DNA of 64,000 nt from Guadua angustifolia (GCA_036346375.1 CM070502.1:22730924-22794923), one strand, 5' to 3'. Shown: positions 1-11,220, numbered from the stretch's first letter. The notes: a model not told the origin generated them from the sequence alone. Numbers and translations are program-made.

Positions 1-720
1 AAAGCTGTCAACTAGGAACAATGAGCAGGCTACAACAGAGAACCTGCCACTTAACACAACAGTCATTACCCTGAGGACATTTTATTATCGCAGCCATTAC
101 CTTCTATAGCATCTACTTTTTTTTTCAAAACAGGGAACAAGCCTCCAATTTTCATTTTTTTTACATAGTAGTTTATTAGAACCAGTTCAACACACCACCA
201 ATTGCTAACAAAAATAAAAGATAGTGGCTAACTTGGCCCAAACCAAGATTTGCAAAAAAAAGAGTACATTATTGGCAAGTAACATAAACGAGATGTAGTC
301 CTAAGTTTTCAATTCCTACATCTGCAGGTTCAAAAATAAAATTTGTAGTAAAATTCAATTATTCTAGAATGTCAACTCAATGAGTTTTTTTGTTGAATAT
401 ATTGGTTTGCAATCATATCTATTTAAGGCAGATGTTGAGGACTATTTCTATTTGTTCACAACTGGTAAGGAAACTATATCGATATGAACATGTTTTTTAT
501 ATATAGGTGGTAGATTAACTTTTGTAATACTCAATATCTTCAACCATTCCAATCTCTAATTTTTGAAAATCAAAATTTGTATAACAAAGCTTAAGAGATG
601 GATAGACTGATCTACTTTATGAAAGTTTTATCAAAAAAAATGCATCATGTTCAACTTATTTTGATAACCTACTACAATGTTCCAAAAAAAGTATATCATG
701 TTAGTGGAATGATTTACGGG
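1..720. other. AT-rich intergenic DNA, no gene seen
   Basis: No open frame of useful length, no transposon terminus and no RNA gene could be recognised. The composition is AT-rich with short T and A runs, which is ordinary for grass intergenic DNA. Confidence 0.5.
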
Positions 721-1260
721 CATAGCAGAAAGTTAAGTACCTCCTCGCATCGGTGAGAATAAATATTGATGGATTCTAAAGCAAAATCCAATTCCATCCA
801 CATCTTGTCCTAAAAGTTGCTATACTCTGATTTATCTTTCACTTTATCCTCATCTCCGAATGAGAATACCATAAGCAGCTTATTTTCACTCTGATCTTGT
901 GCAGGAACAGAATTATTTTGATGATTCCCTATTTCATCAAATATAAAGTTGATTAAGTCATCGTATATGCTTTGGTCTGCTCGTGTATGGACCAACGCAT
1001 ATATGAGTAGACCAACACATATACGATGACTTAATAAATTCCACATTTGATGAAACAGAAAACCATCAAAATGATCTTGTTCCTGTACAAGAACAGAGTG
1101 AAAATAGGTGGTATTCTCATTCGGGGATGTTGACGAAGTAGAAGATAAATTAGATCATGATAACTTTCAAGATGAAATGTGGATGGAGTTGAATTTTGCT
1201 TTGGAATTCATTAACATTTGTTCTCACAGATACGATAAGATACTTAACTTTTTTGCTATG
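721..1260. repeat. Long imperfect inverted duplication with tiny loop (proto-hairpin)
   Basis: The left arm (721-989) and the reverse complement of the right arm (998-1260) align end to end at roughly 80 percent identity by eye, with only about 8 nt between them. Both arms start CATAGCA and meet around TCGTATATG near the centre. Each arm carries a related short reading frame running outward from the centre: 810-1046 on the minus strand and 1108-1317 on the plus strand. Both contain MVFSFGD followed by an acidic tract. This is an inverted duplication of a gene fragment, not a TIR element with a unique middle. I do not recognise the protein. A transcript across the whole unit would fold into a stem of about 265 bp. 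Whether it is transcribed is unknown. Confidence 0.8.
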
Positions 1261-2789
1261 CCTGTAAATTATTCTATTGATATTATAATAGACTATCACA
1301 GATGGCTCTCGATATAAATCCTTTGTGATAGACTATTATCATGTTGGGACTATGAACCGTCTGCGCAAACATGTAGTTTGGTGAGGCCTCTCGACTACAA
1401 AGCTGTCATCAGATTGACTGATTTGGTGGCTCGGTGGGTATACCAACAACGAGGCCAGCGAGCGAAATCGGCTTGACGACGAAATGGGCAAAGACAGATG
1501 TAGGGCTATGGTGTTGGGCTATCACGAAGAAAGGCATCGGCTATGCATGACAGGGCAACAGCCATGGCGGTCATCTCTCTCACTCCTTGTTCATCTATTT
1601 CTTCTTTTGATGAAATCGAGGAGAACCGGCATCCTCTACAACTCGCAAGTTGTAATACGTCGGCCTTGTTCATGTGAAGGTCCATACGGACCATATAGTG
1701 TATTGATAGGATTAGCCGTATTACTTAACTAAAGCTAAGTCTAAATATAATATTTTCGAATTAACTCTTTTACATGAGATAGGGATGAAAGTGTAAACAG
1801 CATTCTATACATGCGTGGATCCGCCTTATGGTAAGCTAGGACAATGAGCGTATCATAGCCCATTAATATAAAGGCACATATGACCCATGTGGAACGAATA
1901 TGCCAGCCCATTAATATGAAGGCATATGTGGAGCAGTGGTGGGATTAATCATATATTGTTGGCCTATACTTGTTGTAGTAGTAAATAATACCTATTGGAT
2001 TCAAACATAGTACATTTGGATTAACCCTTTTACACGAAGTAACGAGAGGGTTACAAAAGTGTCATAGTTGTATGCTTTTTTCTATTCAATTTTTGAAAAC
2101 TAGAATTTTTCTATTTTTTTTTCAAAACTAGAAATTTTCTAGAAGTTTACCATATTTGGGATTTTTATATCATATTTATGGTTTTGAACGTGTACCTTGA
2201 ACGGAAATGTTGCAGTTTTTTTGTGCCTAATATTTAGCACGTGAGGATCAACCGCACCATTCCTGGATTCACAAAATTGACAATTTTCAAGCAAAAATTG
2301 TGATTTTTAGTGCATAAATCTTGCTTGACAATAAAAACCGCTTAGTAAACTGATGGAGTTAAAATGCAAATTCAAAAATTTATCAAAATGTGATAAATTT
2401 TTTGATTTTTTTGTGAGTTCCTGAGGTAATTCTATTGATGTTTTAAAATTTTTAGATGATTGTTAGATCTATGTATTTTTAAAAAATTCATTTTGTGTGA
2501 GTCACAGACACAATTCTAATTATTCTATAAAATTGTTAGATGATTATCAGACTTATACATTTTTAAAAAATTCTAAAAATGCTACTATCTTTATATATAC
2601 TCTTCTATTTTTGATATTATAGGGACAATAAATGAATTCTAATATTTCTGAAAATTTTAATACATAATTCTTGGGAACTCATTATGGTACCATTAAAATT
2701 TAAGAGCATAGTTGTGCTTATAAATTTTTATAAAAATATGAAAGTGTCTCTATTCATTTTCATTAATTGTTGTTTTTTTCCAAAAGCAT
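1261..2789. other. AT-rich intergenic DNA with a small tandem duplication
   Basis: No gene is supported; the short open frames between 1484 and 2899 overlap on both strands and show no domain. A diverged duplication is visible at 1858-1893 and 1905-1932, both starting GCCCATTAATAT. Related TTAAC-CTTTTACA-GA segments occur near 1760 and 2025, so 1755-2055 may be a decayed element whose ends I cannot define. From 2080 to 2680 the DNA is low-complexity AT. Confidence 0.4.
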
Positions 2790-2792
2790 TAA

Positions 2793-2963
2793 GGGTGTGT
2801 TTGGTTTCTTATACCAAGTGGTACATATATAAGATGGTTCAAGAAAAAAATTATCTATTGTTTGGTTGCTTGCTGAACCATTCTATTCACCCAAAATAAT
2901 ATAACCAAATGGTATAGAATCATCCCATCTCATTCGACCTCATTTCATCAACCAAACACACCG
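2793..2963. mobile_element. Tourist-like MITE (PIF/Harbinger type), 171 bp
   Basis: The element begins GGGTGTGTTTGGTT and ends AACCAAACACACCG, a 14-bp terminal inverted repeat with one mismatch. It is flanked on both sides by TAA (2790-2792 and 2964-2966), the 3-bp target duplication typical of Tourist/PIF-Harbinger MITEs. It has no coding capacity. The family assignment rests on TIR style and TSD and is an inference. Confidence 0.8.
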
Positions 2964-2966
2964 TAA

Positions 2967-3601
2967 ATGAATTAAAAAATTATTGAAATTTCTCTTTGGT
3001 GTTTTGTAAATTATTTGGGATTTTATAAAATTTTTCTAAATTTTGAAATTTTTATATATTTTTATTTTTATTTTCGTTCGGTGTGCTGAAAATAAAAAAA
3101 TATCTGAAAAATGGGCCAATAATTGAAGAAAACTGGTCAAAAATCAGTGAAAATCACTTAATTTTCGATTTTTTCACCGTTGTTTGACCGTCGAGTTCGT
3201 ATTTTTGAATTCAAACTTCTTCAGTTTCTATTGATTTTTACGGAAAATAAAAAATCGAGTGAAAATTAAAAAAAAAAGATTTTGTGAAGCCCTGACCATT
3301 CCTTTGGGGAGCAAGTTTACTTAATTGCTGTTAGACAGTGCCAACCTCCCATGCTACACGAACTGTATGCGTGCCTGAGTTCATAGCGACTACCGACAGA
3401 CTCACTATTCATTGTTGCATCGCGCACACATTTGAAGTTCGAACTAGAGCATATCCAATTCACTGGTAACAATACATTACTTTGTTGCTACTTATATTCC
3501 AATGGCAACAAAAATATCAGATCAAATAAGACGGAAAAGCAATAATTTTCGCTGCCATCTCGCCGAGATTTGTGGGCTTAGTTGAAGGATATGATCATGA
3601 A
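2967..3601. other. AT-rich intergenic DNA, no gene seen
   Basis: Low-complexity AT-rich sequence to about 3300, then mixed-composition DNA without an open frame or recognisable repeat terminus. Confidence 0.4.
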
Positions 3602-4315
3602 TAGAGGTGGGCACTCGGCCGGGTTTTGTTTTTGGGCCGGTTCAAGGCATGACGGGTATGGTCTAGTCTAAAGTCTGGCCCGATACAAAGTGGGCCATGC
3701 CGTGCTGGTACGATACTGTAGCACAAGTCGTGTTAGACCCGATGACTCAGGGCATGAGAAAAAAACCTAGCATGAAGGTCATCGACTCGCAAAGCATGGT
3801 AGCAATGGACGCACCTAGCAACATGGTCATCACCCCCGCCGCCAACACCTGCGAGAGACAGGTAAGATGGGAGAGAGAGCTGAGAGAGATTGAGAGGCGG
3901 CCGTCTCTCTCAATCTCTCTCAACTTTCCCTTGCACCCGTCTCTCTAAATATCTCTCGCCTGTCTCCCTCACTCTCTTTCTTGCCCATTGCCCTCTCTCT
4001 CGCCTGTGTCAAGATATCCCTTCGCTCTCTCTGAATCGCTTAAGAATAAATAAATTTTAGTTTTTTTCTTTAATATTTGTGTCTACTATCTCAACTCCGT
4101 GCGTCTCCAATTCCTTTCCTCAGTGCAAATGAGTCGGTCTGAGCCGACATGGCACGAAGCGCAAATAGGCCGTGTCTGGACTTGCCGAAGGTGAGCCGGA
4201 CCGGTACAGGACGCAATGGTAAGTATGACAGGCCGTTGTGGCCCAGCACGATTCAGATACAAAGTATGATAAACTCGTGTCGAAACGGTCGGCTCCGGCA
4301 CAACACCCACCTCTA
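3602..4315. mobile_element. Non-autonomous DNA element with TAGAGGTGGG terminal repeats
   Basis: The left end reads TAGAGGTGGGCA and the right end is its inverse complement over the first ten bases (CCCACCTCTA), giving an element of about 714 bp. The interior includes a CT-rich low-complexity run at about 3893-4035 (CTCTCTC-type repeats) and no coding region. Flanking 8-mers are only partly alike, so no target duplication can be claimed. A hAT-like origin is possible but unproven. Confidence 0.5.
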
Positions 4316-5647
4316 ACCATTGAATATATACCAATGTATGCGAGTGCAACTGAATCACTGATTAACCGCGTGCATGCAGCAAGTTAGCTGACATGTTAAT
4401 GATGTTAGCATGCACGAGTTAGTCGCAATTTTTGTGCCTAAAATCTAGGAAGTACATTCAACAATGTTTTTGATCCAACGTGGTCTATTTTGGTCGCAAG
4501 TGTCACATGGTGAGCAACAGAGACAAGACGTACGTGAGCCACGGCAGAGCGAGCGTATAGTGTAAGCAAAGTTTATCGGCGGAGACACGATGTGGATCAG
4601 GGAGGAGATTGGCTAGACGTTGCACGGAGCCGAGGACATGGTACAGGCTAAGCCCGGCAACAAATTAAAGGCTCGACATGCTAGGTGATATATTTTTGTA
4701 TCTGTAGCAACGTACTGACAAATAACAAATAAACTATTATATACTTAAAAAACGAGTTGGTCTTGCTTTCCACCTCCATCTTTCACCTCACTAAAAACCT
4801 CTAACAAAACAGGAAAAATAATCTAACAACAAATAAACTCCATCCCCTAAAAATTCTCTAACAAGAAAAAAGGTGTAGCTCTAATGGGCGCATGACAGAG
4901 CCGATGGAGCAGAGGCATGATATAGGTATGCAGCTAGCTGAGCATGGAGGCAAAGCTAAGGATGTAGGTCGGGCAGACTAGTTACAACAATGTCAACTCG
5001 ACATAGTAGAGGTAATATAATATTCTTTTTATCTGTAGTAAAGCATCATTCAACTAGTACTACTTTAAAGCAGGAATTGGTGGTTGGTAGTATGTGTTCA
5101 TCCCGTTCTTTCTTTTGCGCGCCCACAAGGGGAGTCACTAATCCTCCCGATTTCCCTCTCAATCCTCTCCTCTCCTAAACAAATACTATGCTCTCAACAA
5201 ACACGTCTTATTCTTATCTCAGCAAAATTAAACTCAATCAATGTCACAGGAAGCACCTTGTCGCATGTATCTTTTTCTTCCCAGAGAATGCCATCGCCTG
5301 CGTGGCCGTGTCAGGGCTGCTGCCAATGCCACCCGATGCCCGATGCATAACACCTTCTCGTCCTTCAGCCCATCGGCGCTCATATATAACCAATTGTCTG
5401 CCACGTGCACGGGGCTCAGCCCCTCCGACGTCACCGTCTTCACCTTATTCGCAGACTGTCGTAGCCCGTGTACAAACTACAGAGGGAACAAACTACAAAG
5501 TATGACTCCTCTTCTCTTCTCTCCGCGAGCAGCGTGGATGGCATCTGGGGGGCCAACAATCTGATTATGTAGGTCATCATGGCCGGCTGGGCCATCAACG
5601 ACGACTACGGCACCGACAACAGAAAGAACCCATGTGCAATGCAAGTA
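4316..5647. other. Intergenic DNA, no supported gene
   Basis: Several short overlapping frames exist around 5084-5564 on both strands. None has a recognisable domain or splice logic, and their overlap argues against coding. A decayed gene fragment at about 5250-5630 cannot be excluded because that stretch is more GC-rich than its surroundings. Confidence 0.35.
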
Positions 5648-5661
5648 ATTAATGAACTACT

Positions 5662-5788
5662 AGCGAACCGGGCTACGCCCGGTTGGTGAGCGAGGGCGAG
5701 ACTCGCCGCCGCCAACGCTCGAACGCTGGTCGCAAGACAAGGCAGCTCATTGGGTCTCCATTGTTAAGCTTCTCCGTCAAAAAAAAAA
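5662..5788 (+). mobile_element. SINE-like retroposon with poly-A tail and 14-bp TSD
   Basis: About 115 bp of GC-rich sequence ends in a run of A residues and is flanked by the perfect direct repeat ATTAATGAACTACT (5648-5661 and 5789-5802). A poly-A tail plus a long target duplication is the mark of LINE-dependent retroposition. TGGTGAGCGAG near the 5' end resembles a pol III A box, and GCTCGAACGC further in resembles a weak B box. This supports a tRNA-type SINE rather than a processed pseudogene. The family name is not recognised. Confidence 0.8.
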
Positions 5789-5802
5789 ATTAATGAACTA
5801 CT

Positions 5803-6579
5803 GATGCAACAACTAATGGAAACTTGAAGCATGCATGTTTAATTATAACTAATTAACTATTCACTTGTCCAATTAAACTAGAGCAGTTGCTAACACGTTA
5901 TTCATGCATCGCAGGTTGGCCTGCAAGGAGATTACCATTGCCCCGATCGAGGATAGCTGGAAGGGATCCTTCCCAGTTACGATCTTGGTGACTCTTCTCG
6001 TGGAGTGTGTGTGTGAGTAATAAAACACCATTTGCTTGTGTAACCTGAATGCACTGATCATGGCGGCGCGGACGCGCGACGTGAGATACGGTGGAGCTCG
6101 GTGGGGCGCGGCAGAGAAGCTAAAAGAGCACGGTATAGGCTGAGCACAACAGCGTAACACGCAACTCGATCAAGCTGTACCGGAGCTCGAATAGGCTCCG
6201 CGGCAGAGCCGAGGGCAAGGCGGCGTGGACCTAACGTGCTTGGGATAGTATGACAGTGTTTTACACATGGCAAAGTATGGATATTCAGCGGTGCCTGCTT
6301 CATCCGAGTTCACGCCACTGGGGTTAATTAGGTTCGCCGCCATGCACGATTCGCATCTGGCTTCATCTCTCCCTCCTTCGGTTTGTGGCGGAGGGGGTCA
6401 CCCATGCGATTTTTGGCGGAGGGAGTCACCCGTGCGAAGAATCACAGTGGCGATTTGGGTGGAGATCCGAGAGGAAGGAAGAAAACGAACGGTGTCTCTG
6501 TTGCTGCAAACTAAATTATTGATTTGTTGTGTCGTGAAATGCAAGTAAAGTTCATGATGCAATCGGCAATCAAATCAAA
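5803..6579. other. Intergenic DNA, no supported gene
   Basis: GC-richer stretches at 6060-6240 and 6300-6440 hold short open frames on both strands with no domain. The 6360-6440 stretch repeats a short GGCGGAGGG-GTCACCC-TGCGA phrase twice. Nothing else is supported. Confidence 0.35.
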
Positions 6580-6814
6580 TCAGTTAGTTTATTTCCTTAG
6601 TTAAGATTTCCATGTTTAGTAGTTGCTTTAGTTAACAAGTTGATTGCTTTAGTTAACAAGTTGATTAGGTGGTCCGTCCACTATAAAAGAGTATGTCTTC
6701 ATGAGTTTGAGAATAACACAAGAGAAATTTACCCTAAAAACTTATGTGTTCTTCTTTGTGTTTGTATGCGCGTGTTCATGATCCAGTGCTAGAACTAACA
6801 ATTAGTATCAAAGC
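6580..6814 (+). mobile_element. Copia-type LTR 3' part with primer binding site
   Basis: A plus-strand LTR tail is inferred from a TATA-like box at 6681-6688 (CTATAAAA), an LTR end in CA at 6800, and a following sequence at 6803-6814, TAGTATCAAAGC. This differs from the initiator-Met-tRNA primer binding site TGGTATCAGAGC used by many plant Copia elements by two G-to-A changes. The LTR start is not defined. The downstream internal region is degenerate and is interrupted by the hAT at 7158, so this is a remnant. Confidence 0.65.
6623..6664 (+). repeat. Perfect 21-bp tandem duplication in the Copia LTR
   Basis: TTGCTTTAGTTAACAAGTTGA occurs twice, back to back, with exactly 21-bp period. It lies just upstream of the TATA-like box, in what would be the U3 region. 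Confidence 0.85.
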
Positions 6815-7157
6815 GAGATTTTACCTGTGGTGAATGCTTGCCCTGGGGGAGGCCGCCACTACTACACCTCGGGGCAGGCTATCTTCGTTGTGTGATGTGG
6901 TGGTGAGCTTGTGCGTGGCGCTCATGGCGTGTGCCGAGTGCGGCGTGACTTCAGTGCGGGCACACCAAAGGGCCATGGCGGTTCGAGCGCAGGAGCTACC
7001 GGATGCGGCAGAGACTCGAGTCGCCTCGCGGGTGGGCGTGGCGCCTGCGTGACACACAGGAGCGATTAGCGATCGGATGCACGCAGTATTCAGCGACGTG
7101 AAGGACAACGATCGCTTAGCGCCTCGTTTCTCGGGACAGCGTTAGAGTTGCACACGT

Positions 7158-8979
7158 CGAGGATTCAAAATTCGCGAAATTCGACGAATTTGATTTCGCC
7201 CCCGAATTTATATATCCCTACCAATTCAAAATTTAAAAATTAATTTGCTACAGTAATTTCGAAATTTCGGGTTTGGAGTCCGGATTTTCAATTTTTGGCC
7301 GGATTTCAACGGAATGGGTCCAATAACCCTTAAGAAAGTCTTTTCCATGAAAATTTGGTGAAAAACTAATTTTTGAGATTTTTAAAATTTGGGCAGAAAC
7401 ACTGTCAGATTTTTAAAAATTTTACAAGCCTGATGATCATCTGAAAATTTTATGGTACCATCCTTAGTAGTTTAGGATCATACCAAAAAAACTTCAAAAT
7501 AATTTAACATCATTTGTTATCTTTGAAAAATCAAAAACAGAATGGACATAATTGGGACAGTAATCTTGTTAGATTTTTATAAATTTTCTCGAGTGTGATC
7601 ATCATCTAAAATTTTTATTAAAGATTAACAACTTCCTTAGTACCATTCTGTAAAATTTTCAAAAATTTAATCTTTCTTGGTTTGCTCAATAAAATCTATG
7701 AATACAGTAAGCACTAAACTTAATTTGTTGTATTATATTTCAAAAATCAATTCATTTGAGCTAAGGATTTATCAGGCAATTCAAATATTTTTATAACTTT
7801 TTGAAATTTTGAGTTTCAAATTTATTTGAGCTAAGGATTCTTATGTAAAATTTTCAACTCAAAATATTTCTCCAGGAATTTATAAAAATTCTGACATTCA
7901 AAGTACTAGTTTTCAATTCTCTCCGTTTTTGAATTTTTAAATGTCTTAAATTAATTTATTAATTTCTGATATTTTTAATATTGATGAATTTATTGTTGGG
8001 GAAGATAATATAAAATTTTCAGATTGAAATTATGAAAGAATATTTTCATTTAATTCTGACATTGAACTTAATTTGTTGTATTATATTTCAAAAATCAAAC
8101 AGAGAAAGAACATAAATGGCACTGTGCCTTCTACGAATTTTATAAATTCACTGGAGCGTGATCATGATTCCAAATTTTTATGAGATATTAACCATTTCCT
8201 TTCCACCCTTATGTAAAATTTATAAAATATTTAAACCTTTTTTATTGCTAAATTTAATCTATGTATTGATCATCGGTCTGTTAACAAGATAGTAGCACTG
8301 TTCGCATTTTTTAAAATTCATGACACTTGATCATCATATGAAAATTTTATGACAATATTATGGATGTGTCAGGACCATACAGAAAGATTTTCAAAATTTT
8401 ACAAGCTCGTTTGTTCTAATTTTCATTCGGATGAAACTTGCCGCTCAGCGCTTTACCAAGACAGTACCAATGTTTGAATTTTTAAAATTCCTCACATTTG
8501 ATCATCATCTGAAATTTTTACATAAATATCATAATTATGTCAGGAATCTCCACAGAAAATTTCAAAGTTTTCTAACGTAGTTTGTACTATTTTTGATCCG
8601 GTTCAAACTTGCCGATCAACGTTTCATCTATATAGTATCAATGTTTGAATTTTTAAAAATTCCACAGATCTGATAATCATTTGAAATTTTTATGAGAACA
8701 TATATAATGTGTCAGGAACCTACAAAAAAAATTTCAAAATTTTTCGATGTCGTTTGGACCCATTTTCACTCAGTTCAATTTGACTGAAATTTCGGGAAAT
8801 TTCGCCGAATTTCGGGGTATTTTCGGCGAATTTCGGAGATTTCGGTGCCAAAACAAACCGGATTTGAATTTTGAAATTTGAATTTTGAATGTCCTCCGGC
8901 CGAATTTACCGAATTTCGGATGAAATTTCGGATTTTGGCCTGGTCCGAATTTTTTGCTCAAACGAATTTTGAATCCCTG
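7158..8979 (-). mobile_element. Non-autonomous hAT transposon, 1822 bp, 8-bp TSD
   Basis: The left end is CGAGGATTCAAAATTCG and the right end CGAATTTTGAATCCCTG, inverted repeats of each other apart from the outermost bases. The element is flanked by the perfect 8-bp duplication GCACACGT (7150-7157 and 8980-8987), the TSD size of the hAT superfamily. The interior is AT-rich with no transposase, and CCGAAATTTCGG-like motifs cluster near both ends, especially 8785-8960. It matches the 46237-51238 element along its length in the opposite orientation: its left end corresponds to that element's right end. It is therefore an internal-deletion derivative that lost the transposase block. It sits in the leader of the Copia remnant. 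Confidence 0.9.
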
Positions 8980-8987
8980 GCACACGT

Positions 8988-9290
8988 ATGGAAAGCGTGT
9001 CCACATGGAGGCGGCTGAGGACGCACGAAGCAAAGCGAGGTGAAGCTCATAGTGGAGGCGGCACGTACGAGAGCTCTTCTGGTGGCTACAGTTGGTGTGA
9101 CATAAGGCGGGCGACTAGGTCGTGCAGTAGGAAGCCAAGTACTCTAAGCTCCATGCAGCAATACAGAAGAAAAAGCAACGTGTGTTGCTGCTCGATGTTG
9201 CTCGGCGATGACGAGGCTCCATGTGAGGTGGAGGTCAAGGCATCCGCTACTACATTGAGGTAGGCGGCGAGAGACGATTACATCGTCAAG
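8988..9290. other. Flank of the hAT insertion, unassigned
   Basis: Together with 6815-7149 this formed one GC-rich stretch before the hAT inserted. It follows the Copia primer binding site, so it may be degenerate 5' internal Copia sequence, but no gag motif is readable. Confidence 0.35.
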
Positions 9291-9562
9291 CACTACTACG
9301 GAAAGGGTATTTAGTCTCGGTTCAAAACTGCCTTTAGTACCGATTTTTGAACCGGTACAGGCCATCCGGAATTGATGATCAAGGGCATTAGTCCCGGTTC
9401 ACTCACCCAGATTGATGGAGTATCGATGACGTTCAATCCACGCGTGGCAGCGCATTGGGAACCCTCGAGATTCGATCAAGATCGGTTGGTGTCTCCAACC
9501 GTGCTTCGATGAGTTTCATCGATGACTGTTAGTTTCTCCAACCGTACTAATGTTTTGTATAT
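9291..9562 (+). mobile_element. CACTA (En/Spm) transposon terminus, truncated by gap
   Basis: The sequence starts CACTACTACGG and is followed by repeated subterminal phrases of the form TTAGT-CCGGTTC (about 9310, 9338 and 9390), both typical of grass CACTA element ends. The matching terminus is not seen because the sequence enters the N run at 9563. No transposase is present in the visible part. Confidence 0.7.
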
Positions 9563-9662
9563 NNNNNNNNNNNNNNNNNNNNNNNNNNNNNNNNNNNNNN
9601 NNNNNNNNNNNNNNNNNNNNNNNNNNNNNNNNNNNNNNNNNNNNNNNNNNNNNNNNNNNNNN
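9563..9662. other. Assembly gap (100 N)
   Basis: Exactly 100 N characters, the conventional placeholder for a gap of unknown size. Sequence on the two sides should not be assumed contiguous. Open frames spanning it are artefacts. Confidence 0.99.
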
Positions 9663-10045
9663 CATCAGCGAGGCCGACAATGCTTGCGACCACCAGATGG
9701 TGGAGAATCTCTGCGAACTCCGGGAGGTGGTCGAGAAAAACACAGCGGCGTGCAAGTTACAGGCGGGGTGGCGTTCCATGGCCGACCTCGATGCTGCACG
9801 CGCTGCTCCACTTGCTTCTAGGGAAGCGGCGGCGCCTTCTCTCTATCGAGAAACAAGCGGTTCCTCGGCCGCGCGATGGGCCGAGGCGCCACAGTCGTCG
9901 CTTCGCCCGCGATATCTGGTCTTGAGATCCGCCATCTTTTGATGCGAGCTTGCTTCTAAATCGCGACGCCGAAGTCGCCGGGGAGTTAGCGGAAAAACCA
10001 ACCACTAGCCCCCTACAGCGCCCCTCCGGCGTATTCCACAGCAGG
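9663..10045 (-). other. Probable 5' internal end of a minus-strand LTR element
   Basis: GC-rich sequence between the gap and the minus-strand LTR. A short open frame lies on the minus strand (9757-10005). Position suggests leader or gag start of the element whose LTR follows, but no gag motif is readable and the rest is lost in the gap. Confidence 0.35.
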
Positions 10046-11209
10046 CCGGAGGATGTAGGCGGGTTTAGTTCGAGGAGGCGTCTTGGTGGCTAAACCTAGA
10101 GGCGAAAAACCTAGGGACTCCTCTGCGAAGGATTCGGCGTCTATGAACTATGGATGACACCAAGATATTTTCCCGAGTTGGGCCCCTTTGCCTCGGGTAA
10201 TAGCCTTACTTCCTGCTAGATTGTTTAGAGAGGGTGTGAAGCTAATACAAAGCTCTTGAGTTACAAGTTCTTTCCTCTCGAATGCCCGTCCCCCCTTTTT
10301 CCCATGCACCCGGAGGCCCTTATATAGGCGGGCTAGCAGGAGTAGGTAAAGGGAGGTCATCATCTTGATCCTTATACATTTATTACTCCTTCTGTCTTGT
10401 CCCGTTCCTCGGCCTCATTAAATGCCGGCGCATAAGCCGCCGATCCGCCGGGATGTGACCCTTTCGAGACGAGGTTGGTGAGGCGTCGAGAGAATGGGCT
10501 TATGCGAAATCCTCGCGATTTTGTGGTCGACACGGCGTCTGTCGTCGAGCAATCTGACCAGGAAGGAGCCTTGGGGTGAAGCCACCTCGAATCACCTTTT
10601 GCCTTCTTGGCGAAGCGGCGAGGCGTCCTCGCCACTTTGCGCCGTGTGCCATGGACCGCCCGCCGAGGCGGCGAGGCGTCTCGCCCACTGCTCGCCGGGT
10701 GCCATGTGAACCGCCCGCCCAGGCGGCGAAGCGTCTCGCCCACCTTTCGCCGGGTGCCACGTAAGTGCCGCCGGGCGGCGAGCGTGCTTTCGCCCACACT
10801 TCGCCGTGTGCCCGTGGACGCCCGCCCGAAGCGGCGAAGCGTCTCGCCCACTGCGCCGGGTGCCACGTGGGCCCGCCCGGCGGCGAAGCGCGCGCCGCAC
10901 CTTTCGCCGGGGCGCCCGCGTGGAAGTGCCGCCGGCGGCGAAGCGTCTTCGCCCACTGCTTTCGCCGTGTGCCCGTGGACGCCCGCCCGGCAGCGAAGCG
11001 TTCTCGCCCACCTGCTTTCGCCGGGTGCCCGTGGATTGCCGCCCGGGCGGCGTAGCGCCGCCCACGCTTTCGCCCGGCGCCGCGTGGAGTGCCGCCGAGC
11101 GGCGAGCGTCTTCGCCCACTTGCTCGCCGGCGCCCGTGGACTGACATGTTGACGCCGTGTTATTTGCTTTTGTGCGGCGAAGAGGTACCCAGTAGCAATC
11201 TGTTGACAC
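10046..11209 (-). mobile_element. LTR in minus orientation with GC-rich U3 array
   Basis: The layout matches the LTRs of the Gypsy element at 13876-24342: a TATA-like box read on the minus strand (TATATAAGGG, complement of about 10317-10326), a CT-rich leader stretch, then a GC-rich tandem array toward the U3 end. The U3 terminus read on the minus strand starts TGTCAACA, so the right border is near 11209, where Copia-derived sequence begins. The left border is approximate. It may be the 5' LTR of an element cut by the gap, or a solo LTR. Confidence 0.55.
10610..11140. repeat. GC-rich tandem array, about 58-bp units, about 9 copies
   Basis: Imperfect units each contain GCGGCGAAGCG, TCGCCCAC, TTCGCCGGGTGCC and GTGGACCGCCCGCC in the same order. 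Length differences between units are small indels. The long open frames here on both strands follow from GC-richness and periodicity and are not genes. Confidence 0.85.
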
Positions 11210-11220
11210 CGGCGTGCCCA

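Noticed and set aside
5084..5564. Four overlapping open frames of 69-107 residues
   Set aside because: Mutually overlapping on both strands with no recognisable motif or splice structure.
9522..9942. Open frames of up to 130 residues crossing the N run
   Set aside because: They translate the assembly gap as X and join sequences that may not be adjacent.
10610..11140. Regularly spaced repeats resembling a CRISPR array
   Set aside because: Units are contiguous and degenerate with no unique spacers, and the setting is a plant LTR.
10372..11152. Several 180-215-residue open frames on both strands
   Set aside because: They follow the 58-bp GC-rich tandem array in an LTR. Overlapping frames on both strands with Ala/Arg-rich low-complexity text are not genes.
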